From: Aestuariimicrobium soli
GTDB lineage: Bacteria; Actinomycetota; Actinomycetes; Propionibacteriales; Propionibacteriaceae
Direction: 5' to 3'
Assembly (NCBI RefSeq): GCF_051192575.1
Contig: NZ_JBPJSQ010000010.1
Span: 23,298-87,297, forward strand
DNA length: 64,000 bases
The notes below the pieces were generated by a model, which ran no database searches, was not told the origin of the DNA, and worked only from the letters and a program-made list of their open reading frames with translations. Within the stretch, counting starts at the first letter, position 1; every line of letters starts with the position of its first letter. The position numbers were made by a program, and so were the translations under genes. This document shows, piece after piece, positions 36,023 through 43,965 of this stretch.

Positions 36023-36908
36023 CCCTGAGAAGAGTTCGCCCGAGGGGAGCGGGCCTGAGGAGACCGGTACCGAGGAGTCCGGCCCCGAGGAAACCGGCCC
36101 CGAGGAGTTCGATCTCACCCAACCACCCGGGGCCACCCCCGAACTGGCGACACCGCCGGTGGGCCAGCTCGAGATCGTCGGCCGGCTCGTCCGCGCATCG
36201 AATGCGACCTTCCTGGTGGCGGACGAATCCGGCCGCCGCTGGGTCTACAAGCCGCTGCGCGGGGAGGCCCCGCTGCACGACTTCCCGACGGGAACCTTGG
36301 GGCAACGAGAGATCGCTGCGCACGACCTCTCCCGAGCCGCCGGCTTCGACTGCGTGCCCTTCACCTGCCGGGCGGAGGGTCCGTTCGGTGTCGGCTCGGT
36401 GCAGCACTGGGTCGACGACGCGGTCGATGACCTGGCCGCCCTGGTGCTCGTCGACGAGGTGCCCGACGACTGGTTCGGCATGGTCGTGGGCGCCGACGAG
36501 CAGGACCGCGACATCGCCCTGGTGCACGCGAATCACGCGCTGTTGCGTCGGCTGGCCCTGTTCGACGTGGTCACCAACAACGCCGACCGCAAGGGTGGTC
36601 ATGTGCTGCACCGCCGGGCGGCGGACGGGGTGACCGAGGCCGTCTTCGGCGCCGACCACGGGCTCACCTTCAACGCCGACCCGAAGCTGCGCACGATTCT
36701 GTGGGGGTGGGCCGGGGAGCCGTTCAGCCCAGCCGAGGTGAGCCTGCTGCGGCGCACGTTGGAGGTGGCCGACGAGGCCCTGTCGCCGTGGCTGACCGAC
36801 GCCGAGCTCGATGCCACGCATGAGCGGGTGACCGCCGCTCTGGCGGCCGGCACCTTCCCCGAGCAGCCGGACGAGGGCTGGCGCACCATTCCGTGGCCGC
36901 CCATCTGA
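36015..36908 (+). CDS. SCO1664 family (kinase-like fold) protein, 297 aa
   Basis: It belongs to the actinobacterial SCO1664 family, distantly like PI3/4-kinase folds. Visible parts are SNATFLVADESGRRWVYKPLRGE (a lysine-containing nucleotide-binding strand), ALFDVVTNNADRKGGHVL (catalytic-loop-like) and FGADHGLTFN (metal-binding Asp-like). The first 40 residues are a Glu/Gly/Thr/Pro low-complexity leader with GPEETG repeats. The GTG start overlaps DUF3090. Enzymatic activity is unproven. The trio phosphatase-DUF3090-SCO1664 is conserved next to mycothiol ligase genes. Confidence 0.85.
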   Translation: MTDPEKSSPEGSGPEETGTEESGPEETGPEEFDLTQPPGATPELATPPVGQLEIVGRLVRASNATFLVADESGRRWVYKPLRGEAPLHDFPTGTLGQREIAAHDLSRAAGFDCVPFTCRAEGPFGVGSVQHWVDDAVDDLAALVLVDEVPDDWFGMVVGADEQDRDIALVHANHALLRRLALFDVVTNNADRKGGHVLHRRAADGVTEAVFGADHGLTFNADPKLRTILWGWAGEPFSPAEVSLLRRTLEVADEALSPWLTDAELDATHERVTAALAAGTFPEQPDEGWRTIPWPPI

Positions 36909-36971
36909 GATGGCCCGATCCCACGAGTGCGATTCCCCGACTCCTTCCAGCCCGAACCGGCGTCGAACGCA

Positions 36972-37038
36972 AACTTCTACACCGTGGCTCGGGTGATCCC
37001 TGTTTTCGCGGGGTCACCCGAGCCACGGTGTAGAAGTT
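36972..37038. terminator. 29-bp-stem bidirectional terminator/palindrome
   Basis: Arms 36972-36996 and 37014-37038 are perfect over 25 bp and extend inward by a G-T pair and 3 more pairs, leaving a 9-nt loop (TGTTTTCGC). It lies between the convergent SCO1664-like and RIO-kinase genes, so a shared terminator is the simplest role. Its length is well beyond a normal terminator. Confidence 0.75.
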
Positions 37039-37044
37039 GGTGAC

Positions 37045-37896
37045 TCACCAGGCGGCGGCCACCGCCTGGGCGAACCAGTCCTGCGGGTCTTCGTCGAGTC
37101 CCTTGCGGTTGAACCAGTCGCACAGGTTGGTGCAGTCGCGCAGCAGCCACTCGTTGGCCTGCGGGTGGATCACCAACTCGACCGCCTGGGGCACGTCGAT
37201 GACCCACAGTCGGCCGTCGTGCACCAGCGTGTTGTAGGGCGACAGGTCACCGTGCACCCAGCCGAGTGAGGCGAACCCCACGACCACCGCTCGGGCCTGC
37301 GCGGCCAGGTCGACCAGTTCCTCGCGGGTGGGCGAGACCTGCACCAATCGCGGTGCCGCCTGCCCCTCGTCCGGGTCGCCGATGAACTCCATCAACAGCT
37401 CGGTGCCGTACACCTGCACCGGGTAGGGCACCGGCAGGCCGGCCAGCCAGAACCGCGAGAGCAGCCCGAACTCGCGCACCGCCCACTCGGCGACGGCCAC
37501 CTGCCGGCCGAGGTCGGTGCCCTTGCGCTTGGCGCGGGTCTCGCGCGTCTCCCGCTGGCGGATTCCCGCCAGATAGGTGTCGAACCCGACGAAGGAACGG
37601 TGGTCGTGGGCGCGGTAGCGCTTGGCCACCAGGAGCGACCATTCGCCGACAGCCCCGGTGCGTTCCTCCGGAATGAGGGCACGCTCGAGCAGGTGGGCAT
37701 CGGCCTCCTTGCCGGTCTTGAGCACGCCGAGATCGGTGTCGCGGGCGGCCTCGTGTTGCACCACCCAGTCGGGAATCGGGTCGGGGCCCTGGGTGACGTC
37801 GCGATCGGGCCAGGTCGACCAGCGTTCACCGTCGTTCAGGTCGGTGTCGCCGAAGGTGAGATCGACTGATGACCAGTCGAAGGAAGAAGCATTCAC
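37045..37896 (-). CDS. RIO1-like serine protein kinase, 283 aa
   Basis: This is an atypical protein kinase of the RIO type. ATP-site lysines lie in GVLKTGKEADAHL and LLVAKRYR, the catalytic loop is WVHGDLSPYNTLVHDG, and the metal loop is LWVIDVPQAVE. Bacterial RIO kinases occur sporadically and their targets are mostly unknown. The GTG start has AGGAG 8 nt upstream. An upstream mini-ORF with a strong ribosome-binding site (37935-37991) lies in its likely leader. The gene interrupts the neighbourhood between the SCO1664-like gene and mshC. Confidence 0.85.
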   Translation of the reverse strand: MNASSFDWSSVDLTFGDTDLNDGERWSTWPDRDVTQGPDPIPDWVVQHEAARDTDLGVLKTGKEADAHLLERALIPEERTGAVGEWSLLVAKRYRAHDHRSFVGFDTYLAGIRQRETRETRAKRKGTDLGRQVAVAEWAVREFGLLSRFWLAGLPVPYPVQVYGTELLMEFIGDPDEGQAAPRLVQVSPTREELVDLAAQARAVVVGFASLGWVHGDLSPYNTLVHDGRLWVIDVPQAVELVIHPQANEWLLRDCTNLCDWFNRKGLDEDPQDWFAQAVAAAW

Positions 37897-37934
37897 AGCG
37901 TGAACTCCTGGAAAGGGGTCCGGAGGGCTGTGAT

Positions 37935-37991
37935 TCAGGCAGCGCCTCCGAGGACGAATACGTGATGGGCATGCAGCCGTGCATGGGCCAT
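37935..37991 (-). CDS. candidate His-rich leader peptide / mini-protein, 18 aa
   Basis: A short frame reads MAHARLHAHHVFVLGGAA and stops at TGA, 38 nt before the RIO-kinase start. It has four histidines in 18 residues and a near-perfect ribosome-binding site AAGGAGG 5 nt before the ATG, stronger than that of the kinase itself. It may be a regulatory leader peptide, a coupling ORF or a small protein. No family is recognised and its translation is unproven. Confidence 0.4.
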   Translation of the reverse strand: MAHARLHAHHVFVLGGAA

Positions 37992-38108
37992 GGCGTCCTC
38001 CTTCCAGCGGGCGCGCCCCTCGTGGGCGGGCGTGGGCGACAGCGTAGGCACTCGTCCGCCGGATTGTCACGCGAATAACGGCGAACGAGGGCGTGACAGA
38101 GTCGGCCC

Positions 38109-38798
38109 ATGACCACAAGGCCCATGACCCCACGGCCCATGACCCCAGGCCCCGTGCCCGACCCGCCGCCCGCCGTCGCCCTGGTCGGCCCGCACGTCAC
38201 CCTCGAACCACTGGGCCCCGACTCCTCGTCCGAGGTGATGGACGAACTGGTGGCCGCCATCGGCCGACCCGAGACGTTCGCCGCGGGCTGGGGAGGCGGC
38301 CCGGCCGCCTGGACCGACGATCCCGCGGCGCTGGCCGCCCTGCTCGCCGGCTATCTGCCCGGGCTGCGGTCGTCCGGACTGACCTACCTGGTCAGGTGGG
38401 ACGGCAGGTGCGTCGGCACCACCTCGGTGGGCGAGTTCGAACCGGCCAAAGAGCGCTGCCACCTCGGCTGGACGGCCTACGCACCGCAGGCGTGGGGGAC
38501 CGTCGTGAACCCCGAGGCCAAGCTGCTGCTGCTCGGCCACCTGTTCGATCACGGCTGGGGGCGGGTGCGCATCCAGGCCGACTCGATCAACGAACGCTCC
38601 CGCCGCGCCATCGCCGGCATCGGTGCCACCTTCGAGGGCATCACCCGACGCGACCAGCGGCGCGCCGACGGCAGTTGGCGCGACGCCGCCGTGTTCTCGG
38701 TGATCGTGGACGAGTGGCCCGCTGTTCGCTCCCGGCTGAGGGCACGCGTGGATGGCTGGACCGGGCCGTCTCCGCACGGGGGGCCGTCGCTAGGCTGA
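38109..38798 (+). CDS. GNAT family N-acetyltransferase (RimJ-like), 229 aa
   Basis: This GNAT protein has the RimJ/RimL layout: VTLEPLGPDS near the start, GTTSVGEFEPAKERCHLGWTAY in the middle (in pieces) and INERSRRAIAGIGATFEGI near the end, where acetyl-CoA binds. Residues 1-22 are a Met/Pro/Thr repeat (TRPMTPRPMTPGP). The substrate is unknown. A CAGAGT hexamer (38097-38102) lies 6 nt before the ATG. It ends 5 bp before the mshC start. Confidence 0.85.
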   Translation: MTTRPMTPRPMTPGPVPDPPPAVALVGPHVTLEPLGPDSSSEVMDELVAAIGRPETFAAGWGGGPAAWTDDPAALAALLAGYLPGLRSSGLTYLVRWDGRCVGTTSVGEFEPAKERCHLGWTAYAPQAWGTVVNPEAKLLLLGHLFDHGWGRVRIQADSINERSRRAIAGIGATFEGITRRDQRRADGSWRDAAVFSVIVDEWPAVRSRLRARVDGWTGPSPHGGPSLG

Positions 38799-38803
38799 GG
38801 GCC

Positions 38804-40069
38804 ATGCAGGCTTGGACCCGTCCGAACGTTCCCCGTGTCACCGTCGCCACCCCCGACGCCCCCTCCCGGCTGACGGTGCACGACACCGCGCGGGACGCCG
38901 CCGTCCAGGTCGGCCCGGTGCCCGACGAGCACGGCGGTGGTCTCGCCCGCCTGTACGTGTGCGGCATCACGCCCTACGACGCCACCCACCTCGGCCACGC
39001 CAACACCTACCTGTCGTTCGACCTGGTCAACCGCGCGTGGCGCGATCTCGGCCTCGAGGTCAACTACACCCAGAACGTCACCGACGTGGACGAGCCCCTG
39101 CTCGAGCGCGCTGACGAGACCGGCGTGCACTGGGAGGAACTGGCCATTGATCAGACCAACCTGTTCCGCACCGACATGGAGGCCCTGCGGGTGATCCCGC
39201 CCGACCACTACATCGGTGCCGTCGAGTGCGTCCCGTGCGTGCTGGCGCTGCTGGGCACGCTGTCGGGGTCGGGTGCCATCTATCAGGTGGACGACCCCGA
39301 GTTCCCCGACTGGTACTTCGACGTGTCCCGCGCCCCCGGGTTCGGTGGCGTCGGCCACCTCGACCACGACGCCGCGCTGGCGAAGTTCACCGAGATGGGT
39401 GGCGATCCCGAGAGGGAGGGCAAGCGCAACCCGCTCGACTGTCTGGTCTGGCGACAGCGCCGCGAGGGCGAACCGCACTGGCCGTCGGAGGCGTTCGGCG
39501 AGGGCCGCCCAGGCTGGCACATCGAGTGCACGGCCATCGCGCTGCGCTACCTCGGCCCGCACTTCGACGTGCAGGGCGGTGGCTCCGACCTCGCCTTCCC
39601 GCACCACGAGATGTGTGCCGCGCAGGCGGTCGTGGCCTCGGGGGAGCCCCTGGCCGACGCCTTCGTCCACTCGGGCATGGTGGCGCTCGACGGCGAGAAG
39701 ATGTCGAAGTCGAAGGGCAACCTCGAGCTGGTCTCGCGGCTGCGCGAGGCAGGAGCCGAGCCCATGGCCATCCGGCTGGCCCTGCTCAACCATCACTATC
39801 GCGAGAACTGGGAGTGGACGCCCGACCAGTTGACGGCCGCCGAGGCTCGCCTCGCGACCTGGCGGAAGGCGGCCTCGGCGTCGTCCGTCGCCCCCGTGGC
39901 ACCGCTGATCTCGGCCCTGCGCACCGCGGTGCGCAGCGATCTGGACGCCCCGGCCGCCCTCGCAGCGGTGGATGCGTGGGCCGAGCAGACGCTGGCCGGC
40001 GCTGCCGACGGCGAGTCGCCCGAGCAGGTGGTCGTCGCCCTCGACGCCCTGCTGGGCATCACCCTCTGA
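38804..40069 (+). CDS. mshC: L-cysteine:1D-myo-inosityl 2-amino-2-deoxy-alpha-D-glucopyranoside ligase MshC, 421 aa
   Basis: MshC is the ATP-dependent ligase joining cysteine to GlcN-inositol in mycothiol synthesis. It is related to cysteinyl-tRNA synthetase but distinguished by the start MQAWTRPNVP and a shorter C-terminus. The ATP motif region is YVCGITPYDATHLGHANTY (zinc Cys and HIGH-like THLGHA), followed by YTQNVTDVDEPLLERAD. Further marks are IECTAIAL, GGGSDLAFPHHEMCAAQA and the KMSKS loop EKMSKSKGNL. Its neighbourhood with the DUF3090 trio supports MshC over CysS. TAGGCT (38791-38796) lies 7 nt before the ATG. Confidence 0.95.
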   Translation: MQAWTRPNVPRVTVATPDAPSRLTVHDTARDAAVQVGPVPDEHGGGLARLYVCGITPYDATHLGHANTYLSFDLVNRAWRDLGLEVNYTQNVTDVDEPLLERADETGVHWEELAIDQTNLFRTDMEALRVIPPDHYIGAVECVPCVLALLGTLSGSGAIYQVDDPEFPDWYFDVSRAPGFGGVGHLDHDAALAKFTEMGGDPEREGKRNPLDCLVWRQRREGEPHWPSEAFGEGRPGWHIECTAIALRYLGPHFDVQGGGSDLAFPHHEMCAAQAVVASGEPLADAFVHSGMVALDGEKMSKSKGNLELVSRLREAGAEPMAIRLALLNHHYRENWEWTPDQLTAAEARLATWRKAASASSVAPVAPLISALRTAVRSDLDAPAALAAVDAWAEQTLAGAADGESPEQVVVALDALLGITL

Positions 40070-40158
40070 ACCGTCGCCGTCCCACGGCGGGAACAAGAGT
40101 GGCCGCTGCGTCGTTGGACCTGCCAGAATCATCTGGTCGCCGACAGGCGACGCAGCTT

Positions 40159-40290
40159 GTGTTCCGGGGTCGGTGAAAGTCCGAGCCGGCGGTGACAGTC
40201 CGCGACCCGAGGCTGGTGGGGTGACCCACCACCGAGGTTGAACTGGTGGAATTCCAGTACCGACGGTGAAAGTCCGGATGGGAGGAACAC
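40159..40290 (+). promoter_or_regulatory. FMN riboswitch (RFN element)
   Basis: The P1 stem GTGTTCC/GGAACAC closes a domain with the RFN signature: GGTGAAAGTCCGAG near the 5' side, GGCGGTGACAGTCCGCGACCC, the variable GGTGGGGTGACCCACC hairpin, GTGGAATTCCAGTACCGACGG in pieces, and CGGTGAAAGTCCGGATGGGAGG at the 3' side. It should bind FMN and turn down the downstream transporter gene. A terminator-like hairpin follows. Confidence 0.95.
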
Positions 40291-40298
40291 GAGGTCCG

Positions 40299-40331
40299 AC
40301 CGGCATGCCCGCATGCCCGGTGGGATCTTTT
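40299..40331 (+). terminator. riboswitch expression-platform terminator
   Basis: ACCGGCATG (40299-40307) pairs with CATGCCCGGT (40312-40321) with one bulged C, and TCTTTT follows. It lies right after the FMN aptamer and before the transporter start, as expected for FMN-dependent termination. Confidence 0.75.
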
Positions 40332-40372
40332 CGCCCCGGTGCATCGCTGCAACCGTGCGAAAGGAACCACTC

Positions 40373-41065
40373 ATGTTCGACCTCCTCACCCGGTTGCTGG
40401 ATGCCCAACTCAATGTCGGTCTCGGCAAGCCCATGTTGTGGCGCGAGATCATCGGCAACGTCTTCGGGTTGGCTTCTGCCGTGCTGGGCATGCGACGCAA
40501 GGTCGCGGCCTGGCCGATCGGCATCATCGGCAACATCATCTTGTTCACCGTCTTCCTCGGCGGTGTCTTCCACACTCCCCAGAACCTCGACCTGTGGGGT
40601 CAGGCCGGCCGCCAGGTCTTCTTCCTGATCACCTCGGTTTACGGCTGGGTGGTGTGGGCCGCCTACCGTCGTCACCACGCGGACGAGGGCGTGGGCGTGC
40701 AGCCGCGCTGGGCCGGACGCGCCGGTCGTCTGCAGTTGCTGGTCGCGGCCGTGGTGCTGTTCGTGGCCGGCTACTTCGTGCTGAAGGCGCTCGGCTCGTG
40801 GGGGCCTGCGGCCGACGCCTGGATCCTGACCGGCTCCATCCTCGCCACCTACGGCATGGCCCGCGGGTGGACCGAGTTCTGGCTGATCTGGATCGCCGTC
40901 GACATCGTGGGCGTGCCGCTGCTGTGGAAGGCGCAGTACTACCCGAGCGCCCTGATGTACGTGATCTACGGCGCCTTCGTGGTGTGGGGGTTCATCACCT
41001 GGCTGCGGGTGCAACGCCGCGAGGGTTCCGTGGAGCGGGCGGGTGCGGCGACCGCCACCCCCTGA
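40373..41065 (+). CDS. ribM: riboflavin transporter RibM (PnuC-like), 230 aa
   Basis: This PnuC-family membrane protein has about seven spans and the family segments GLASAVLGMRRKVAAWPIGIIGNIIL (in pieces), YGWVVWAAYRR and TEFWLIWIAVDIVGVPLLW. PnuC proper carries nicotinamide riboside, but the FMN riboswitch immediately upstream indicates riboflavin as substrate, as for RibM/PnuX in other actinobacteria. The ATG follows AAAGGA. The gene is monocistronic, with its own riboswitch-terminator leader of about 210 nt. Confidence 0.88.
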   Translation: MFDLLTRLLDAQLNVGLGKPMLWREIIGNVFGLASAVLGMRRKVAAWPIGIIGNIILFTVFLGGVFHTPQNLDLWGQAGRQVFFLITSVYGWVVWAAYRRHHADEGVGVQPRWAGRAGRLQLLVAAVVLFVAGYFVLKALGSWGPAADAWILTGSILATYGMARGWTEFWLIWIAVDIVGVPLLWKAQYYPSALMYVIYGAFVVWGFITWLRVQRREGSVERAGAATATP

Positions 41066-41134
41066 CGCTCCCGGGCGTCTCGCTGATGCCACCGGGGTGG
41101 GGCGGTTCGTCCCACCCCGGTAGGCTCAGGCCAC

Positions 41135-41401
41135 GTGAGCAAGACCTTCGATGAGCTCTTCGCCGAGCTGAGCCACACCGCCGCCACCCGCCCCGAGGGA
41201 TCGGGGACCCTCGCCCGACTCGATGCCGGCGTGCATGCCATCGGCAAGAAGGTAGTGGAAGAGGCCGCCGAGGTCTGGATGGCCGCCGAGTACCAGTCCA
41301 AGGACGAGGCCGCCGAAGAGATCAGCCAACTGCTCTACCACCTGCAGGTGATGATGCTGGCCCTCGACCTCTCGACCGACGACGTCTACAAGTACCTCTG
41401 A
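41135..41401 (+). CDS. hisE: phosphoribosyl-ATP pyrophosphohydrolase, 88 aa
   Basis: HisE catalyses the second step of histidine synthesis, PR-ATP to PR-AMP. It is a small all-alpha MazG-like enzyme with the metal-binding EEAAEVWMA and DEAAEEISQLLYHLQVMM helices. The GTG start is preceded by TAGGCT (41121-41126) 8 nt upstream. hisG follows after 9 bp. The separate hisE-hisG pair away from the main his operon is usual in actinobacteria. Confidence 0.95.
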   Translation: MSKTFDELFAELSHTAATRPEGSGTLARLDAGVHAIGKKVVEEAAEVWMAAEYQSKDEAAEEISQLLYHLQVMMLALDLSTDDVYKYL

Positions 41402-41410
41402 GGATCGCTC

Positions 41411-42283
41411 ATGCCCGACCAGACCACGCCCTCGTCCCTGCTCAAGATCGCGGTGCCGAACAAGGGGTCGCTGTCCGACTCCGCCGTGCAGATGCTGCGG
41501 GAAGCGGGCTACCGCACCCGCAACGACACCAAGGAGCTGGTGCTGCTCGACGAGCGCAACGGTGTCGAGTTCTACTACCTGCGCCCCCGCGACATCGCCG
41601 TGTACGTGGGCGAGGGCACGCTTGACCTGGGCATCACCGGTCGCGACATGCTGCTCGACTCGCGCGCCACGGCCACCGAGATGATGGGGCTCGGCTTCGG
41701 ACGCTCCCGATTCCGGTTCGCCGCCCCCGGAGGTGCGACCTGGACGGTGGCCGATCTCGACGGCACCCGCATCGCCACCTCCTACCCGGGCCTGGTCGAG
41801 ACCTACCTCGCCGAGCGCGGTGTCAGCGCCCGCCTGATCAAGCTCGACGGGGCGGTGGAATCGTCCATTCGGTTGGGGGTCGCCGACGCGATCGCCGACG
41901 TCGTCGAGACCGGGACGACCCTGCGCAAGGCCGGGCTGGAACTGTTCGGGGAGCCGATCTGCATCTCGGAGGGCATCCTCATCGAGCGCGACGGACTCGA
42001 GCACACCCCCCAGATCGACCAGTTCCTGCGTCGGTTGTCGGGGGTGCTGGTCGCGCGCGACTACGTGCTGGTCGACTACGACGTCTCCGACGAGTTCCTC
42101 GAGGCTGCCTGCGCCCTCACCCCGGGTCTCGAAGGCCCGACGGTGTCGTCGCTGGCCAAGCCGGGCTGGAATGCCGTGCGCTCGCTGGTTCCGCAGGCCG
42201 AGGCCCAGCGGCTGATGGACGAGCTGTGGAACACCGGCGCTCGCGCCATCCTGATCACCGAGCTGTCGGCGTGCCGGCTGTGA
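41411..42283 (+). CDS. hisG: ATP phosphoribosyltransferase, long form, 290 aa
   Basis: HisG catalyses the first and feedback-regulated step of histidine synthesis. Conserved parts are KIAVPNKGSLSDSAVQML, the DLGITGRDML segment, RIATSYPGLVETYL, and the PRPP loop DAIADVVETGTTLR. The C-terminal ACT-like domain (about 215-290) marks the long form, which is inhibited by histidine without HisZ. It overlaps the following PH-like gene by 4 bp (GTGA). Confidence 0.96.
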   Translation: MPDQTTPSSLLKIAVPNKGSLSDSAVQMLREAGYRTRNDTKELVLLDERNGVEFYYLRPRDIAVYVGEGTLDLGITGRDMLLDSRATATEMMGLGFGRSRFRFAAPGGATWTVADLDGTRIATSYPGLVETYLAERGVSARLIKLDGAVESSIRLGVADAIADVVETGTTLRKAGLELFGEPICISEGILIERDGLEHTPQIDQFLRRLSGVLVARDYVLVDYDVSDEFLEAACALTPGLEGPTVSSLAKPGWNAVRSLVPQAEAQRLMDELWNTGARAILITELSACRL

Positions 42284-42747
42284 GCCTGGCGGCGGGGGAG
42301 CGGCGCGTCTTCCGCTCCAAGCCCGTGCTGCGCACCGCCGTCAGCCTGTCGGTGCTGCTGCTGGCGGCGGCAGGCTTCGGCTGGTTCATGATGGACGCGC
42401 GCGTGCGGGCCCAGTTCACCTGGCCGCAACTGGCGACCCTGATCTTCTTCGTGGTGTTCATGGTGGCCCTGATGCTGGCCATCGGCCTGTCGAAGGCCGT
42501 CGCGACCGCCGAGGGTCTGGTCGTCCGCAACGTGCTCGCCACCCACCGGTACGCGTGGGACGAGGTCGCCAGCGTCGGCATCGGTGAGGGCGACGCCTGG
42601 GCCTACCTGACGCTGTCCCCCTCGGACCAGCACCCCGATGGTGAGACCGCGATGTTGCTCGCCATCCAGCGGGCCGAGGGTGCCGACGTCGCTCAGGCGA
42701 GGGTCAGGGAACTGCGCGAGTTGGCCGCCGCCCACCGGGTCGGCTGA
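42280..42747 (+). CDS. PH-domain-like membrane protein, 155 aa
   Basis: Two membrane spans (about 20-38 and 48-68) are followed by a bacterial PH-like beta domain (TAEGLVVRNVLATHRYAWDEVASVGIGEGDAWAYLTL in pieces). Similar genes sit after hisG in related genomes. The function is unknown. The GTG start overlaps hisG, so it is translated from the hisEG mRNA. A convergent gene ends 20 bp away. Confidence 0.8.
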   Translation: MSLAAGERRVFRSKPVLRTAVSLSVLLLAAAGFGWFMMDARVRAQFTWPQLATLIFFVVFMVALMLAIGLSKAVATAEGLVVRNVLATHRYAWDEVASVGIGEGDAWAYLTLSPSDQHPDGETAMLLAIQRAEGADVAQARVRELRELAAAHRVG

Positions 42748-42766
42748 CGGTCACGGCGTCCACGGA

Positions 42767-43273
42767 TCACTCGATGCCGCGCTTCTTCAGCAGCGCCTCG
42801 ATCTCGGCCATCTCGTCGTCCACCGGTGCGGACGCGACGCGTCCCCCGCGTGCGGCCGGAGCGCCCGGCGCCACCGACTGACCCGCGGCCCCACGCGTGA
42901 CGGCCGGCGCCTGCCCGGCCGGCACGGCACCTCCGCGACGGGACGCCCTCACCTGCTTGGCCTGCTGGCGGGTGCGCGGGCTGAGGCGCCCCGCGACCAC
43001 GTACACCAGGGCGGCGACGCCGATGATCGACAACCCGATGATCATCGCCAGGGTCAGGGTGGCGTGCTGGAAGTACTGACCGACCGCCTGGGCGCCGATC
43101 ACCACGGGACGCATCGCGCCGGTGATCAGCAGGCCGATCGGCACGAGGCCGAGGGCGGCCCAGCGCAACACCGGACGAGGCCCGTGCCCCCGCAGGTGCG
43201 AGTAGAGCGCCCCGCCCGCGCAGATCAGCGAGAGCACGACGGTGGCGACCACGGTCCACGTGAAGATGTCCAT
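42767..43273 (-). CDS. hypothetical membrane protein, 168 aa
   Basis: Three hydrophobic spans lie in the first 95 residues (about 4-24, 36-56 and 72-95). A disordered Arg/Ala/Pro/Gly-rich cytoplasmic tail follows, ending in a charged helix DDEMAEIEALLKKRGIE. I do not recognise the family. The ATG at 43273 gives the first span a normal short N-terminus, while upstream residues are Arg/Pro-rich and unlikely. It lies between hisG and an SseB-like gene, on the opposite strand to both. Confidence 0.7.
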   Translation of the reverse strand: MDIFTWTVVATVVLSLICAGGALYSHLRGHGPRPVLRWAALGLVPIGLLITGAMRPVVIGAQAVGQYFQHATLTLAMIIGLSIIGVAALVYVVAGRLSPRTRQQAKQVRASRRGGAVPAGQAPAVTRGAAGQSVAPGAPAARGGRVASAPVDDEMAEIEALLKKRGIE

Positions 43274-43391
43274 GCGCCCAGCCTGACACACGCACCCTCG
43301 CGCGGGCGCGCGCGTGGCGGGCGGGCCGGGGCCGATGGGGGGACGGGCGGGGGATTCCCCCCAGCGGGAGCCCGGTGCGTAGGCTCGGGGT

Positions 43392-43964
43392 GTGCGACAG
43401 CTCTCCCAGCCCAACGCCGCGTGGCTCGACGACGACGGACGACCCGACCCCCTCGTCCGCGCACGGCTCGCCGAGGCCGACGGGCAGACCGGCTACCTGC
43501 GCGCCGTCGCGGCCCTGGGCGGTGCCCGCCTGCTGCTGCCGGTCGTCTCCACCGGCGACGAGTCGTCCCTGCCGGGTGGCCCGACCGGCCCCGACCCCGA
43601 TCGCCAGGCCGAGATGGGGGCGGTCACGCTCGTCCATCCCGAGGGGGGACGAGCACTGATCGCGTTCTCGGGGCTCGACTCCCTGGAGGTCTGGGCCGCC
43701 GCCGCCGGGCAGGGCAACGGGCGCGCGCGTCCGGTGCCCTGCACCCTGGACGATCTGGCCGCCACCGTCGCCGAAGCCGGCGCCGAGGTGCTGGTGGTCG
43801 ACCCCGCCGGCCCGCACCCGCTGACGGTGCTGGACGACCTGGTGGCCGAACTCGCGAGCGGCCGCCGGCTGGTGGAGCTCTCCGACGGCGGTTTCGGGTG
43901 GGCCCAGGTCGAGACCACCCACAGGGAGTGGCGCGGGCCCGATTCGGTCAATCCCGCACCGTGA
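43392..43964 (+). CDS. SseB-like protein, 190 aa
   Basis: This has an SseB N-terminal type domain. The start WLDDDGRPDPLVRARLA leads to LLLPVVSTG, a strand-turn segment, then ALIAFSGLDSLEVW and VVDPAGPHPLTVL. Such genes lie just before infC in many actinobacteria, and the role is unknown. TAGGCT (43380-43385) lies 6 nt before the GTG start, a clear leaderless pattern. The stop lies 240 bp before infC, whose leader structures fill the gap. Confidence 0.8.
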   Translation: MRQLSQPNAAWLDDDGRPDPLVRARLAEADGQTGYLRAVAALGGARLLLPVVSTGDESSLPGGPTGPDPDRQAEMGAVTLVHPEGGRALIAFSGLDSLEVWAAAAGQGNGRARPVPCTLDDLAATVAEAGAEVLVVDPAGPHPLTVLDDLVAELASGRRLVELSDGGFGWAQVETTHREWRGPDSVNPAP

Positions 43965-43965
43965 G

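Noticed and set aside
38804..40069. Annotation as cysteinyl-tRNA synthetase
   Set aside because: The MQAW start, short C-terminus and DUF3090-trio context match MshC rather than CysS.
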